Shown: piece by piece, positions 39,852-48,863 of the stretch
How the letters are laid out: the number at the start of each line of letters is the position of its first letter
Numbering within the stretch: position 1 is the first letter of the stretch
Origin: Streptomyces sp. NBC_00663
GTDB lineage: Bacteria; Actinomycetota; Actinomycetes; Streptomycetales; Streptomycetaceae
NCBI RefSeq assembly: GCF_036226885.1
Contig: NZ_CP109027.1
Coordinates: forward strand, 4,154,001-4,218,000
Reading direction: 5' to 3'
DNA: 64,000 nucleotides
Position numbers and translations under genes: made by a program
Notes under the pieces: model-generated
What the model was told of the DNA's origin: nothing
Databases searched by the model: none
The model's input: only the letters and a program-made list of their open reading frames with translations

Positions 39852-41045
39852 TCAGCCCTTGACGCAGACGACCTGCTTCAGCTTCGCGACGACCTCCACG
39901 AGGTCCCGCTGCTGGTCGATGACCTGCTCGATCGGCTTGTAGGCGCCCGGGATCTCGTCCACGACGCCGGAGTCCTTACGGCACTCCACGCCCCGCGTCT
40001 GCTCCTCCAGGTCCTTCGTGGAGAAGCGCCGCTTCGCGGCGTTCCGGCTCATGCGCCGACCCGCGCCGTGCGAGGCCGAGTTGAAGGCCTTCTCGTTGCC
40101 GAGACCCTTCACGATGTACGAACCCGTCCCCATCGAGCCCGGGATGATCCCGTACTCGCCGGAACCGGCCCGGATCGCGCCCTTGCGGGTGACGAGCAAG
40201 TCCATGCCCTCGTAGCGCTCGCGGCTCACATAGTTGTGATGGCAACTGATCTCGGGCTCGAAGGTCGGCCTGGCCTTCTTGAACTCCTTGCGGATCACGT
40301 CCTTGAGGAGCGCCATCATGATCGTGCGGTTGTACTTCGCGTACTCCTGAGCCCAGTAGAGGTCGTTCTGGTACGCCGCCATCTGCGGGGTGTCCGCCAC
40401 GAAGACGGCGAGGTCACGGTCGACCAGGCCCTGGTTGTGCGGGAGCTTCTGGGCGATGCCGATGTGGTGCTCGGCCAGTTCCTTACCGATGTTGCGGGAA
40501 CCGGAATGCAGCATGAGCCACACCGAACCGGACACATCTATGCATACTTCGCAGAAGTGATTTCCGGAGCCGAGTGTGCCCATCTGCTTCGCGGCCCGCT
40601 CCTCCCGGAACTTCACCGCGTCAGCGACCCCGTCGAACCGCCCCCAGAAGTCGTCCCACCCCCCGGTGGCCAGCCCATGGAACCGCCCCGGCTCCACGGG
40701 ACTGTCATGCATCCCCCGCCCCACCGGAATGGCCTGCTCGATCTTCGATCGCAGCCGCGACAGATCCCCCGGCAGATCATTCGCCGTGAGGGACGTCTTC
40801 ACCGCCGACATCCCGCACCCGATGTCCACCCCGACCGCGGCCGGGCACACGGCCCCCTGCATCGCGATGACGGACCCGACCGTCGCACCCTTCCCGTAGT
40901 GGACGTCCGGCATGACCGCCAGGCCCTTGATCCACGGCAGGGTCGCGACGTTCCGCAGCTGCTGGAGCGCACCCTCCTCCACCGACGCCGGGTCGGTCCA
41001 CATACGGATGGGAACCTTCGCGCCCGGCATTTCCACGTACGACAT
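39852..41045 (-). CDS. rtcB: RtcB RNA-splicing ligase
   Basis: 397 residues from the ATG at 41045, preceded by GAGGACG. It joins 2',3'-cyclic phosphate or 3'-phosphate RNA ends to 5'-OH ends using GTP and Mn2+. Seen: P-D-V-H-Y-G-K-G-A-T-V-G-S near residue 50, G-V-D-I-G-C-G-M with the metal-binding Asp and Cys, G-S-G-N-H-F, H-S-G-S-R-N, S-C-H-H-N-Y, G-S-M-G-T-G-S-Y and the guanylylated His in N-S-A-S-H-G-A-G-R-R-M-S-R. No archease gene is adjacent. Confidence 0.96.
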   Translation of the reverse strand: MSYVEMPGAKVPIRMWTDPASVEEGALQQLRNVATLPWIKGLAVMPDVHYGKGATVGSVIAMQGAVCPAAVGVDIGCGMSAVKTSLTANDLPGDLSRLRSKIEQAIPVGRGMHDSPVEPGRFHGLATGGWDDFWGRFDGVADAVKFREERAAKQMGTLGSGNHFCEVCIDVSGSVWLMLHSGSRNIGKELAEHHIGIAQKLPHNQGLVDRDLAVFVADTPQMAAYQNDLYWAQEYAKYNRTIMMALLKDVIRKEFKKARPTFEPEISCHHNYVSRERYEGMDLLVTRKGAIRAGSGEYGIIPGSMGTGSYIVKGLGNEKAFNSASHGAGRRMSRNAAKRRFSTKDLEEQTRGVECRKDSGVVDEIPGAYKPIEQVIDQQRDLVEVVAKLKQVVCVKG

Positions 41046-41249
41046 ATCGTCCTCATTCCCCCGGAAACCAATGCAAAGTCTCAAATCGCAAAACCGGCGC
41101 CAAGGTCAATGAAAGGGACAACGGACCGGCGTCCACGGCTGTGCGTGCGATACACATGGTGCGCAGGGGGCACCCCGGCCCGGCAAGCGAATAACCAGCG
41201 GCTACCAGCAGCTATCGGTAGCTACCAGCAGCATCGAGAGGAGCCGACC

Positions 41250-42071
41250 GTGCAGCGGAAGGCGTACGTACCCGGCGTCGCGGCCCTCCTCGTGGCGCTG
41301 CTCGCCGCCGGCTGCACCAGCGGTTCGGACACCGGCGGCACGGACGACAACTCCAACCCGGGCGACGTCGGCACCGCCTCCGCCGTGGCCGAGCCCGGCC
41401 GGTACCGCACGCTCCCGGAGCCCTGTCGCGCGGTCGGCCAGGACACCCTCGACGCCCTCCTCCCCGGCATCCAGCAGCTCACGGACGAGGACCAGCAGAC
41501 GAAGGCGTACGAGGGCACCCCGACGACCACCTTCGACACGGACCGCAAGGTCGGCTGCCAGTGGAAGGTGGAGTCGGCCGACGCCACCGACCATCTCCTC
41601 GTCGACCTGGAGCGTGTCGTGTCGTACGACAACTCCGTCAGCGACGACAGCCAGGCGCAGGCGCTGTTCGCGGAGCAGCAGACGGCGGCGCACCTCCCGG
41701 AGCCGTCCGAGTCGGCGGTGTCGGACGTGAGTTCCTCGGCGACGCCGAGCGACGACGCCTCGGCCTCCCCCTCCCCTTCCTCCTCTTCCTCCTCTTCTTC
41801 CGCCCCCTCCGACGGGTCCACGTCGGCCGATCTCCAGCCCCGTGCCCTCGATGACCTGGGCGAGGAGGCATTCCTGAACGACGTGGTGAGCAGTTCGGGT
41901 TCGACGGCCCAGCAGCGCACGGTGACTGTGGTGTTCCGCACGTCCAACGTCATCGTGACGGTCGAGTACGAGGAGCAGCCGACGACGGTCGGGACCGCCC
42001 CGGACAGCAAGGAAATGCAGGACAGGGCGAGGAATCTGGCCTCCGAGCTGGCGGACGCGCTGGCGGGCTGA
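41250..42071 (+). CDS. DUF3558-type lipoprotein
   Basis: 273 residues from the GTG at 41250, GAGAGGAG upstream. A signal peptide ends in the lipobox L-L-A-A-G-C near residue 20. The mature part has a low-complexity Thr/Asp linker, P-E-P-C-R-A-V-G-Q-D-T-L-D-A-L-L-P near 60, V-G-C-Q-W-K-V-E near 110, and a Ser-rich insert at about 170-190 including S-P-S-P and eight consecutive serines. The paired cysteines around the small beta domain are characteristic of DUF3558 lipoproteins. Function unknown. A paralogue follows 108 nt downstream. Confidence 0.85.
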   Translation: MQRKAYVPGVAALLVALLAAGCTSGSDTGGTDDNSNPGDVGTASAVAEPGRYRTLPEPCRAVGQDTLDALLPGIQQLTDEDQQTKAYEGTPTTTFDTDRKVGCQWKVESADATDHLLVDLERVVSYDNSVSDDSQAQALFAEQQTAAHLPEPSESAVSDVSSSATPSDDASASPSPSSSSSSSSAPSDGSTSADLQPRALDDLGEEAFLNDVVSSSGSTAQQRTVTVVFRTSNVIVTVEYEEQPTTVGTAPDSKEMQDRARNLASELADALAG

Positions 42072-42179
42072 AGCCCCTTGGTGACGTTCCGCAATGCCGG
42101 TGAACAGAACCGCACAGCTTTCTCACCGCGTACCGTGGCCCCTCGGACCCGATCCGACCGCAGGAGCACGAGCAGCGTC

Positions 42180-43085
42180 ATGAGTGAAGGAACCATGCAG
42201 CGAGCAGCAGCACAGAGCGACCAGCGTGACCCGCGAACGAAGCGCGCCCACCGGGTGCTTCTCGGCGCAGCCGCCGTCCCCCTGATGCTGGTGGCCACGG
42301 CCTGTTCCTCGGACTCCGGCTCATCGGCGGACGACAACGCCGCCGGCAGCGGCAGCAGCGGCTCCGAGACCTCCGCGTCGGTCAGCGCGTCGCCGACCGT
42401 GCAGGCGGCGGCGTACAAGTCGCTTCCGGACGCGTGCGACACCCTGGCGAAGGGCACGCTCGGTGACCTCGTCCCGAAGGCGCCCAAGTCCGGCAAGCAG
42501 GGCAAGTCCGACGACATCGCCACGCGGGGCAGCTGCTCCTGGTCGAGCCTCGACAACAACGGCGTCAAGGGCTCCCAGTTCCGCTGGCTGAACGTCTCCC
42601 TCCTCCGCTTCGACTCCGATGCCACGCGCGGCGAGGGCGACAAGCTGGCGCAGGAGTACTTCGACAAGCAGGTCCAGGACGCCCAGGCGGTGGACGGCGC
42701 GAAGAACGCGAAGACGGAGCCGGTGACGGGCACGGGCGATCAGGCCACGCTGGTCCGTTACGACCTGAAGAAGAAGGAAGGCGCCTTCAAGCAGCAGACG
42801 CTGGTCACGCGCGTCGAGAACGTCGTCGTCACCCTCGACTACAACGGCGCGGGCCTGGCCGGTGAGAAGACGCCGAGCGCCGACTCCCTCGCGAAGCTGG
42901 TGAAGTCGGCCGCGAAGGAGGCGGTGGCGTCGGTGACGAAGGCGAACACGGGCGGCGGTGGCGCCGGTACGACCAGCCCCTCCCCGTCCGCGTCGAAGTC
43001 GGCGTCGAAGTCGGCCTCGAAGTCGCCGTCCAAGTCCGCCTCTCCCTCCGCATCTCCGTCCAAGTCGGCCGCGAAGAAGAGCTGA
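42180..43085 (+). CDS. DUF3558-type lipoprotein paralogue
   Basis: 301 residues from the ATG at 42180; an in-frame ATG at 42195, just after GAAGGA, is equally possible. The signal peptide ends L-M-L-V-A-T-A-C-S. The mature part has the same order as the upstream gene: linker, L-P-D-A-C-D-T-L-A-K-G-T-L-G-D-L-V-P, G-S-C-S-W-S-S-L and T-L-V-T-R-V-E-N-V-V-V-T-L-D-Y. The tail is a repeated S-A-S-K/S-P-S-K stretch, positively charged and probably wall-associated. The pair is probably the result of tandem duplication. Confidence 0.85.
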   Translation: MSEGTMQRAAAQSDQRDPRTKRAHRVLLGAAAVPLMLVATACSSDSGSSADDNAAGSGSSGSETSASVSASPTVQAAAYKSLPDACDTLAKGTLGDLVPKAPKSGKQGKSDDIATRGSCSWSSLDNNGVKGSQFRWLNVSLLRFDSDATRGEGDKLAQEYFDKQVQDAQAVDGAKNAKTEPVTGTGDQATLVRYDLKKKEGAFKQQTLVTRVENVVVTLDYNGAGLAGEKTPSADSLAKLVKSAAKEAVASVTKANTGGGGAGTTSPSPSASKSASKSASKSPSKSASPSASPSKSAAKKS

Positions 43086-43150
43086 CAAACCGGTGAGGCG
43101 GGGCTGACGAGCCCTACCGGCCACCCGTGCGCCGCACACATGTGCCACTC

Positions 43151-43164
43151 TGTTGCGCGCAACA
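43151..43164. promoter_or_regulatory. 14-bp perfect palindrome
   Basis: TGTTGCGCGCAACA lies 24 nt upstream of the DUF2637 GTG, overlapping the expected promoter. It is likely an operator; the binding protein cannot be named from the sequence. Confidence 0.5.
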
Positions 43165-43188
43165 ACACGCAAGGGGAGGGGAGTACGG

Positions 43189-44481
43189 GTGGCCGCGCCT
43201 ATGCAGCTGACTCGGATGCACCGCGTTCTCATCGGCGTGGTCGTGTTCGGCGCAGTGATCATCGCCGGCATCGGCTTCGCGGGTTCGTACGCCGCAGTCC
43301 GCGAACTCGCCATCAAAAAGGGCTTCGGGAACTTCAGTTACGTCTTCCCGATCGGCATCGACGCGGGCATCTGTGTCCTGCTGGCCCTGGATCTGCTGCT
43401 GACCTGGATCCGCATCCCCTTCCCGCTGCTCCGCCAGACGGCGTGGCTGCTCACGATCGCCACGATCGCCTTCAACGGCGCGGCGGCCTGGCCGGACCCG
43501 CTGGGCGTCGGCATGCACGCGGTGATCCCGGTCCTCTTCGTGGTGGCCGTCGAGGCCGCCCGCCACGCGATCGGCCGCATCGCCGACATCACGGCGGACA
43601 AGCACATGGAGGGCGTCCGCCTCACCCGCTGGCTGCTCTCGCCGATCCCCACCTTCCTCCTGTGGCGCCGTATGAAGCTGTGGGAGCTGCGCTCCTACGA
43701 GCAGGTCATCAAGCTGGAACAGGACCGCCTGGTCTACCAGGCCCGCCTCCACTCCCGCTTCGGCCGCGCCTGGCGCCGCAAGGCCCCGGTGGAGTCCCTG
43801 ATGCCGCTGCGCCTGGCCCGCTACGGCGTCCCCCTGGCGAAAACGGCGCCGGCGGGTCTGGCGGCAGCGGGCATCGAGCCGGTGCTCCTGCCTCCGGCGC
43901 CACAGCCTGAACCGGTCGCCGACCTGACCGCGGGCAGTCGTGCCGCTGGAGCGGCGCCCGGCCCACAGATGGCGGCACCCCCCGGCGGGCAACGCCTGGA
44001 GCTGGACGGCAACCCCCACCCGGAGCAGCCGGTCCCCGAGCCCACCCCCGAAGAGAGCCCCTGGTTCAACGTCCCCCAGCAGATCGAGTACCAGGGCGGC
44101 TACGACCCCAGCTACGACCCGCAGCAGCAGTACGAGCAGTGGTACGAGGAACAGCTCCAGGCCGAGCAGTACCAGCAACAGCAGCAGCCGGTCTACGACG
44201 AGCCCTCCCCGGAGGAGACCGGCAGCTTCCCCATCCCGGTGACCCCCCAGCGCACCCGCGAACTCGGCGAGGGCGGCGGCAGCCCGGAGCCGGACGAGGA
44301 GTCGTACTACCAGGTCTTCAAGAAGTCGATAGGCGGCACCGGCTACCCGACCCCGCGTGAGTTCAGCGAGAACGTCGAGGCCGAGTTCAGCCTCACCCTC
44401 CCGCCGGACGAGGCCAAGCGCATGGTCAACCGCTTCACGAACCGCTACAACGCGGAACTGGAAGAGGACCACATCGCGTAA
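43189..44481 (+). CDS. DUF2637 (SpdB-like) membrane protein with Gln-rich tail
   Basis: 430 residues from the GTG at 43189 (GGGGAGGGGAG upstream). Four hydrophobic segments at about 8-30, 48-68, 76-94 and 100-120 form the DUF2637 domain, known from Streptomyces plasmid spread (SpdB) and chromosomal homologues. A basic region follows (W-R-R-M-K-L-W-E-L-R-S-Y-E-Q-V-I-K), then a Pro/Gly/Gln/Tyr-rich disordered segment (about 250-340) with Q-Q-Q and Y-D-P repeats, and a short helical C-terminal domain resembling a DNA-binding or partner-binding module. Role unknown, possibly in DNA or septum-related membrane events. Confidence 0.85.
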   Translation: MAAPMQLTRMHRVLIGVVVFGAVIIAGIGFAGSYAAVRELAIKKGFGNFSYVFPIGIDAGICVLLALDLLLTWIRIPFPLLRQTAWLLTIATIAFNGAAAWPDPLGVGMHAVIPVLFVVAVEAARHAIGRIADITADKHMEGVRLTRWLLSPIPTFLLWRRMKLWELRSYEQVIKLEQDRLVYQARLHSRFGRAWRRKAPVESLMPLRLARYGVPLAKTAPAGLAAAGIEPVLLPPAPQPEPVADLTAGSRAAGAAPGPQMAAPPGGQRLELDGNPHPEQPVPEPTPEESPWFNVPQQIEYQGGYDPSYDPQQQYEQWYEEQLQAEQYQQQQQPVYDEPSPEETGSFPIPVTPQRTRELGEGGGSPEPDEESYYQVFKKSIGGTGYPTPREFSENVEAEFSLTLPPDEAKRMVNRFTNRYNAELEEDHIA

Positions 44482-44512
44482 CGGCGCCCTGCGCCGGGAA
44501 GCTCATGACCGA

Positions 44513-44548
44513 GAAGGGGCCCCGTGCGCGCACGCACGGGGCCCCTTC
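44513..44548. terminator. bidirectional terminator, 16-bp stem
   Basis: GAAGGGGCCCCGTGCG (44513-44528), loop CGCA, CGCACGGGGCCCCTTC (44533-44548) between the convergent DUF2637 and lysS genes. The perfect stem with flanking A/T supports termination in both directions. Confidence 0.9.
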
Positions 44549-44557
44549 CACTGCCTC

Positions 44558-46291
44558 TTACTCGCCGAGCAGGCTCCGCACCCGCTCCTGGCCCACCGCC
44601 AGCAGCAGCGTGGGCAGCCGCGGACCGGTGTCACGGCCGACCAGCAGGTGGTAGAGCAGCGCGAAGAACGTCCGCTGGGCCGTCTTGATCTCGGCCGGCA
44701 GCTCCTTGGGCGTGGCGTCGGCGGGGAACCCGGCCTGCACCTTCGGCACCCCGTACACGAGGTGGGTCAGCCCGTCGAGCGACCAGTTCTCCGCAAGGCC
44801 CGCCAGGAGCAGCCGCAGGGATTCCCGGGACGCCTCGTCGAGGGACTTCAGCAGCTCGGCGTCGGGCTCGTCGCGCACGATGGTCCGCTGGTCGGCGGGG
44901 ACGTGCGTGTTGATCCAGGCCTCGGCCTTGTCGTAGCGGGGACGGACCTCGTCCAGGGACGCCGGCGGGTCGGACGGATCCAGCTCGCTCAGGATCCGCA
45001 GCGCCTGGTCCTCGTGCCCGGCGGTGATGTCGGCGACGGACGCGAGCGTCCGGTACGGCAGCGGACGCGCCGTACGCGGCAGCTCCCCGCCCGCCGTCCG
45101 CACCGCACGGGAGTGCGCGGCGACGTCGGCGGGGAGAGCGGCCCCCTCCGCCACCTTGGCGTCGAGCTTGTCCCACTCGTCGTAGAGCCGCTGGATCTCC
45201 TGGTCGAAGGCGATCTTGAAGGACTGGTTGGGACGGCGGCGGGCGTACAGCCAGCGCAGGATCTGCGGCTCCATGATCTGGAGCGCGTCACCGGGCGTCG
45301 GGACCCCGCCCCGCGAGGACGACATCTTGGCCATGCCGCTGATGCCGACGAAGGCGTACATGGGCCCGATGGGCTGCTTGCCGCCGAAGATCCCGACGAT
45401 CTGCCCGCCGACCTGGAAGGAGGACCCGGGAGACGAGTGGTCGACACCGCTCGGCTCGAAGACGACCCCCTCGTACGCCCACCGCATCGGCCAGTCGACC
45501 TTCCAGACCAGCTTGCCGCGGTTGAACTCGTTGAGCCGCACGGTCTCGGCGAAGCCGCACTCGTTGCAGGTGTACGACAGCTCGGTGGTGGCGTCGTCGT
45601 ACGAGGTGACCGTCGTCAGGTCCTTCTCGCAGTTGCCGCAGAACGGCTTGTACGGGAAGTACCCGCCGGAGCCGGCGGACCCGTCGTCCTCACCGGCCGC
45701 ACCCGACCCCTCGGCGGCCTCCAGCTCGGCCTCGTCGAGAGGCTTCTGCTGCTGCTTCTTGGCGGGGGCCTTCTTCGTCCGGTACTGGGCGAGGATCGCG
45801 TCGATGTCGGCGCGGTGCTTCATGGCGTGCAGGATCTGCTCGCGATACGTCCCCGCGGTGTACTGCGCGGTCTGGCTGATGCCGTCGAACTCGACGCCCA
45901 GCTCGGCGAGCGCGTCGACCATGGCGGCCTTGAAGTGCTCGGCCCAGTTCGGGTACGACGAGCCCTTCGGCGCCGGCACGGAGGTCAGCGGCTTGCCGAT
46001 GTGCTGGGCCCACGAGTCGTCGACCCCGGCGATGCCCTGGGGCACCTTGCGGTAGCGGTCGTAGTCGTCCCAGGAGATCAGGTGCCGTACCTGGTGACCA
46101 CGGCGGCGGATCTCGTCGGCGACCAGATGCGGGGTCATGACCTCGCGCAGGTTCCCCAGGTGGATCGGCCCCGAGGGTGACAGCCCGGATGCGACGACGA
46201 CCGGTTTGCCCGGGGCCCGACGCTCCGACTCCTCGATGACCTCATCCGCGAAACGGGAGACCCAGTCGGTGGTCTCGGTGCTCTGAGCCAC
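44558..46291 (-). CDS. lysS: lysyl-tRNA synthetase, class I
   Basis: 577 residues. Charges tRNA-Lys with lysine and ATP. HIGH motif S-G-P-I-H-L-G-N near 40-47, KMSKS-type motif K-M-S-S-S-R-G near 310, zinc knuckle C-G-N-C ... C-N-E-C-G-F near 210-240, and a C-terminal helical anticodon-binding region. Residues about 160-205 are a charged, low-complexity insertion (K-K-Q-Q-Q-K and G-S-G-A-A-G-E-D-D-G) between domains. Class I LysRS is normal in many actinobacteria. Divergent from argS. Confidence 0.96.
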   Translation of the reverse strand: MAQSTETTDWVSRFADEVIEESERRAPGKPVVVASGLSPSGPIHLGNLREVMTPHLVADEIRRRGHQVRHLISWDDYDRYRKVPQGIAGVDDSWAQHIGKPLTSVPAPKGSSYPNWAEHFKAAMVDALAELGVEFDGISQTAQYTAGTYREQILHAMKHRADIDAILAQYRTKKAPAKKQQQKPLDEAELEAAEGSGAAGEDDGSAGSGGYFPYKPFCGNCEKDLTTVTSYDDATTELSYTCNECGFAETVRLNEFNRGKLVWKVDWPMRWAYEGVVFEPSGVDHSSPGSSFQVGGQIVGIFGGKQPIGPMYAFVGISGMAKMSSSRGGVPTPGDALQIMEPQILRWLYARRRPNQSFKIAFDQEIQRLYDEWDKLDAKVAEGAALPADVAAHSRAVRTAGGELPRTARPLPYRTLASVADITAGHEDQALRILSELDPSDPPASLDEVRPRYDKAEAWINTHVPADQRTIVRDEPDAELLKSLDEASRESLRLLLAGLAENWSLDGLTHLVYGVPKVQAGFPADATPKELPAEIKTAQRTFFALLYHLLVGRDTGPRLPTLLLAVGQERVRSLLGE

Positions 46292-46420
46292 GGGGCACGT
46301 CCTTCTTTCTCCAGGGCAGCCGCACGGTCAACGGCTGGCGCCACCATTGTCCCAGCTACCACGGCGAGCGCGAAAACGCCTTTTCCTGGACGCGCCCCCA
46401 GGGCGGCGCAGCCGCCCCTT

Positions 46421-46450
46421 GGGGGCGCGGGGAACTGCGCGACCGGCCCC
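46421..46450 (+). repeat. dispersed GGGGCGCGGGGAACTGCGCGACC repeat, copy 2
   Basis: Lies between the divergent lysS and argS genes, preceded by the related GGCGGCGCAGCCGCCCC hairpin. Same core as the copies at 33905 and 62237. It sits in the argS leader or upstream region rather than at a gene end. Confidence 0.7.
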
Positions 46451-46537
46451 AACCGGGCCGCGCGCAAAAATCCGCTACACCCCCCATGGGATACTGACGG
46501 GGTCTATCAATCCCACGAGGAGAACGGCTCCCACCCC

Positions 46538-48295
46538 ATGGCCCCGGTCCAGTCCCTCAGCGCCTCCGTCCAGCAGCAGCTCGCGTCCGCCCTCTCGGCC
46601 ACCCTGCCGGAGGCCGGCGACGTCGACCCGCTGCTCCGACGTAGCGACCGGGCGGACTACCAGGCGAACGGCATCCTCGCCCTCGCCAAGAAGGCCAAGG
46701 CCAACCCCCGGGAGCTGGCCACCCAGGTCGTCGCGCACATCACCACCGGTGACCTGATCAAGGACGTCGAGGTCTCCGGCCCCGGCTTCCTGAACATCAC
46801 GATCTCCGACAAGGCGATCACGGAGACCCTCGCGGCCCGTGCCGCCGACGGCGACCGTCTCGGCGTCCCCGTCAAGGACCAGCCCGGCATCACGGTCATC
46901 GACTACGCCCAGCCGAACGTGGCCAAGGAGATGCACGTCGGCCATCTGCGCTCCGCGGTGATCGGCGACGCCCTGCGCGGCATGCTCGACTTCACCGGCG
47001 AGCAGACGATCGGCCGGCACCACATCGGCGACTGGGGCACCCAGTTCGGCATGCTCATCCAGTACCTGATCGAGAACCCGGCAGAACTGTCCGCGGAGAC
47101 CGACACGGACGGCGAGCAGGCCATGTCGAACCTGAACCGGGTCTACAAGGCGTCGCGCGCGGTCTTCGACTCCGACGAAGCCTTCAAGGAGCGCGCCCGC
47201 AAGCGGGTCGTCGCCCTCCAGTCCGGCGACAAGGAAACGCTCGACCTGTGGCAGCGGTTCGTGGACGAGTCGAAGGTCTACTTCTACTCCGTCTTCGAGA
47301 AGCTCGACATGGAGATCCGGGACGACGAGATCGTCGGTGAGTCGGCGTACAACGACGGCATGCCGGAGACCGCCCGCATGCTGGAGGAGATGGGCGTCGC
47401 GGTGCGCTCCGAGGGTGCGCTCGTCGTGTTCTTCGAGGAGATCCGCGGCAAGGACGACAAGCCGGTCCCGCTGATCGTGCAGAAGGCGGACGGCGGCTTC
47501 GGCTACGCGGCCTCCGACCTGACGGCGATCCGCAACCGTGTCGTCGACCTGCACGCGACCGCGCTGCTCTACGTCGTGGACGTGCGTCAGTCCCTGCACT
47601 TCAAGATGGTCTTCGAGGCGGCGCGTCGCGCGGGCTGGCTGACCGACGAGGTCACCGCGCACAACATGGCCTACGGCACGGTGCTGGGCGCGGACGGCAA
47701 GCCGTTCAAGACGCGTGAGGGCGAGACGGTCAAGCTGGAGGACCTGCTCGACGAGGCGGTGCAGCGGGCGGCCGAGGTCGTACGGGAGAAGGCGCTGGAT
47801 CTCAGCGAGGCCGAGATCCAGGAGCGGGCGGCGCAGGTCGGCATCGGCGCCGTGAAGTACGCGGACCTGTCGACGTCGGCGAACCGGGACTACAAGTTCG
47901 ACCTGGACCAGATGGTGTCGCTCAACGGCGACACGTCGGTGTACATCCAGTACGCGTACGCCCGTATCCAGTCGATCCTGCGCAAGGCGGAGGCCGTGGC
48001 ACCCGCCGCGCACCCGGAGCTCGAACTGCACGCGGCGGAGCGGGCGTTGGGTCTTCACCTGGACGCGTTCGGGGACACGGTCTTCGAGGCGGCGGCGGAG
48101 TACGCCCCGCACAAGCTGTCCGCGTACCTCTACCAGCTGGCATCGCTGTACACGTCGTTCTACGACAAGTGCCCGGTGCTGAAGGCGGACACGGAGGAGC
48201 AGAAGGAGAACCGCCTCTTCCTCTGCGACCTCACCGCCCGCACCCTCCACCAGGGCATGGCGCTCCTGGGCATCAGGACGCCTGAGCGCCTCTAG
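46538..48295 (+). CDS. argS: arginyl-tRNA synthetase
   Basis: 585 residues, with GAGGAG upstream. Charges tRNA-Arg. N-terminal ArgS add-1 domain (to about 110), Y-A-Q-P-N-V-A-K-E-M-H-V-G-H-L-R-S (HIGH motif near 130), D-W-G-T-Q-F-G, catalytic core to about 400 with V-R-Q-S-L-H-F and T-R-E-G-E-T-V-K-L as the KMSKS-equivalent region, and a C-terminal DALR anticodon-binding domain ending in M-A-L-L-G-I. Length is normal for the family. Confidence 0.96.
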   Translation: MAPVQSLSASVQQQLASALSATLPEAGDVDPLLRRSDRADYQANGILALAKKAKANPRELATQVVAHITTGDLIKDVEVSGPGFLNITISDKAITETLAARAADGDRLGVPVKDQPGITVIDYAQPNVAKEMHVGHLRSAVIGDALRGMLDFTGEQTIGRHHIGDWGTQFGMLIQYLIENPAELSAETDTDGEQAMSNLNRVYKASRAVFDSDEAFKERARKRVVALQSGDKETLDLWQRFVDESKVYFYSVFEKLDMEIRDDEIVGESAYNDGMPETARMLEEMGVAVRSEGALVVFFEEIRGKDDKPVPLIVQKADGGFGYAASDLTAIRNRVVDLHATALLYVVDVRQSLHFKMVFEAARRAGWLTDEVTAHNMAYGTVLGADGKPFKTREGETVKLEDLLDEAVQRAAEVVREKALDLSEAEIQERAAQVGIGAVKYADLSTSANRDYKFDLDQMVSLNGDTSVYIQYAYARIQSILRKAEAVAPAAHPELELHAAERALGLHLDAFGDTVFEAAAEYAPHKLSAYLYQLASLYTSFYDKCPVLKADTEEQKENRLFLCDLTARTLHQGMALLGIRTPERL

Positions 48296-48330
48296 CGGCC
48301 CCTGGAAGCCCCACAACTGCGGGTAGCCGA

Positions 48331-48774
48331 CTAGCCAGACGGGCTCCCGGCAGGGTGGACGAACTCGCACCACACCACCTTGCCGGGGTCCCGCTGCCCC
48401 ACCCCCCACTTGTCGGCGAGCGCGGCCACGAGAAACAGCCCGCGCCCGCCCTCGTCGGCGTACTCCGGAACGCATGGCTCCCCGCCTCCGCTGTCGTGCA
48501 CCTCCACCCGCAGTACGTCGCCGTCGTACCGCACCCGCAGCAGGAACCCGCGTCCGGGCGGGGCGCCGTGGAGGAGGGCGTTGGTGGCCAGCTCGCTGAC
48601 ACAGAGCGACAGATCATCGGCCCGTTCCCACGCGCCCAACCCCCAGTAGACGAGCGACCACCGCGCGAACAGCCTGGCGGCGGCCACGGAGCGGCGGTCG
48701 CGCCGATAGAACTGGTCGCGCTGGACGGGGAGTTGGCTTGACTCAATCACGGGACGAATGTCGCGCAGAGTCAC
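48331..48774 (-). CDS. anti-sigma-type ATP-binding protein (HATPase_c_2)
   Basis: 147 residues from a GTG. L-C-V-S-E-L-A-T-N-A-L-L-H-G near residue 60 is the N box, V-H-D-S-G-G-G near 93 the G1-like motif, and G-R-G-L-F-L-V-A-A-L-A-D-K-W-G-V the G2 box. This is the RsbW/SpoIIAB-like family of Streptomyces regulatory ATPases. It is divergent from an XRE-DUF5753/DUF397 pair, a frequent arrangement in Streptomyces whiJ/abaA-like loci. Partner sigma or anti-sigma antagonist is not visible here. Confidence 0.88.
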   Translation of the reverse strand: MTLRDIRPVIESSQLPVQRDQFYRRDRRSVAAARLFARWSLVYWGLGAWERADDLSLCVSELATNALLHGAPPGRGFLLRVRYDGDVLRVEVHDSGGGEPCVPEYADEGGRGLFLVAALADKWGVGQRDPGKVVWCEFVHPAGSPSG

Positions 48775-48795
48775 TAACGTGGATCAGCGAGTGAA

Positions 48796-48818
48796 CCCGT
48801 ACAGATTTTTTGTACGGG
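48796..48818. promoter_or_regulatory. inverted repeat between HATPase and XRE genes
   Basis: CCCGTACA (48796-48803), 7-nt spacer GATTTTT, TGTACGGG (48811-48818), midway between the divergent starts at 48774 and 48864. Suited to binding by a dimeric regulator such as the adjacent XRE protein, or to a -10/-35 overlap. Confidence 0.6.
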
Positions 48819-48863
48819 CTCCGACCCGGTGACGTACGTGGGCCCTGGGGGATGGAGACCACC

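Noticed and set aside
38745..41249. Long plus-strand frame running from the phosphatase gene through the rtcB region into the first DUF3558 gene
   Set aside because: It is an out-of-frame shadow of the phosphatase-GNAT gene, then antisense to rtcB. Only its end, from 41250, is a real gene.
43189..44481. Integrated plasmid transfer locus around the SpdB-like gene
   Set aside because: No TraB/TraA, replication or integrase gene is near; chromosomal DUF2637 genes are normal in Streptomyces.
44357..46180. A 607-codon plus-strand frame opposite lysS
   Set aside because: Antisense shadow of lysS; HIGH and KMSKS motifs are on the minus strand.
46475..48475. A 666-codon minus-strand frame opposite argS
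   Set aside because: argS is unmistakable on the other strand; the antisense frame has no motif and an atypical composition.
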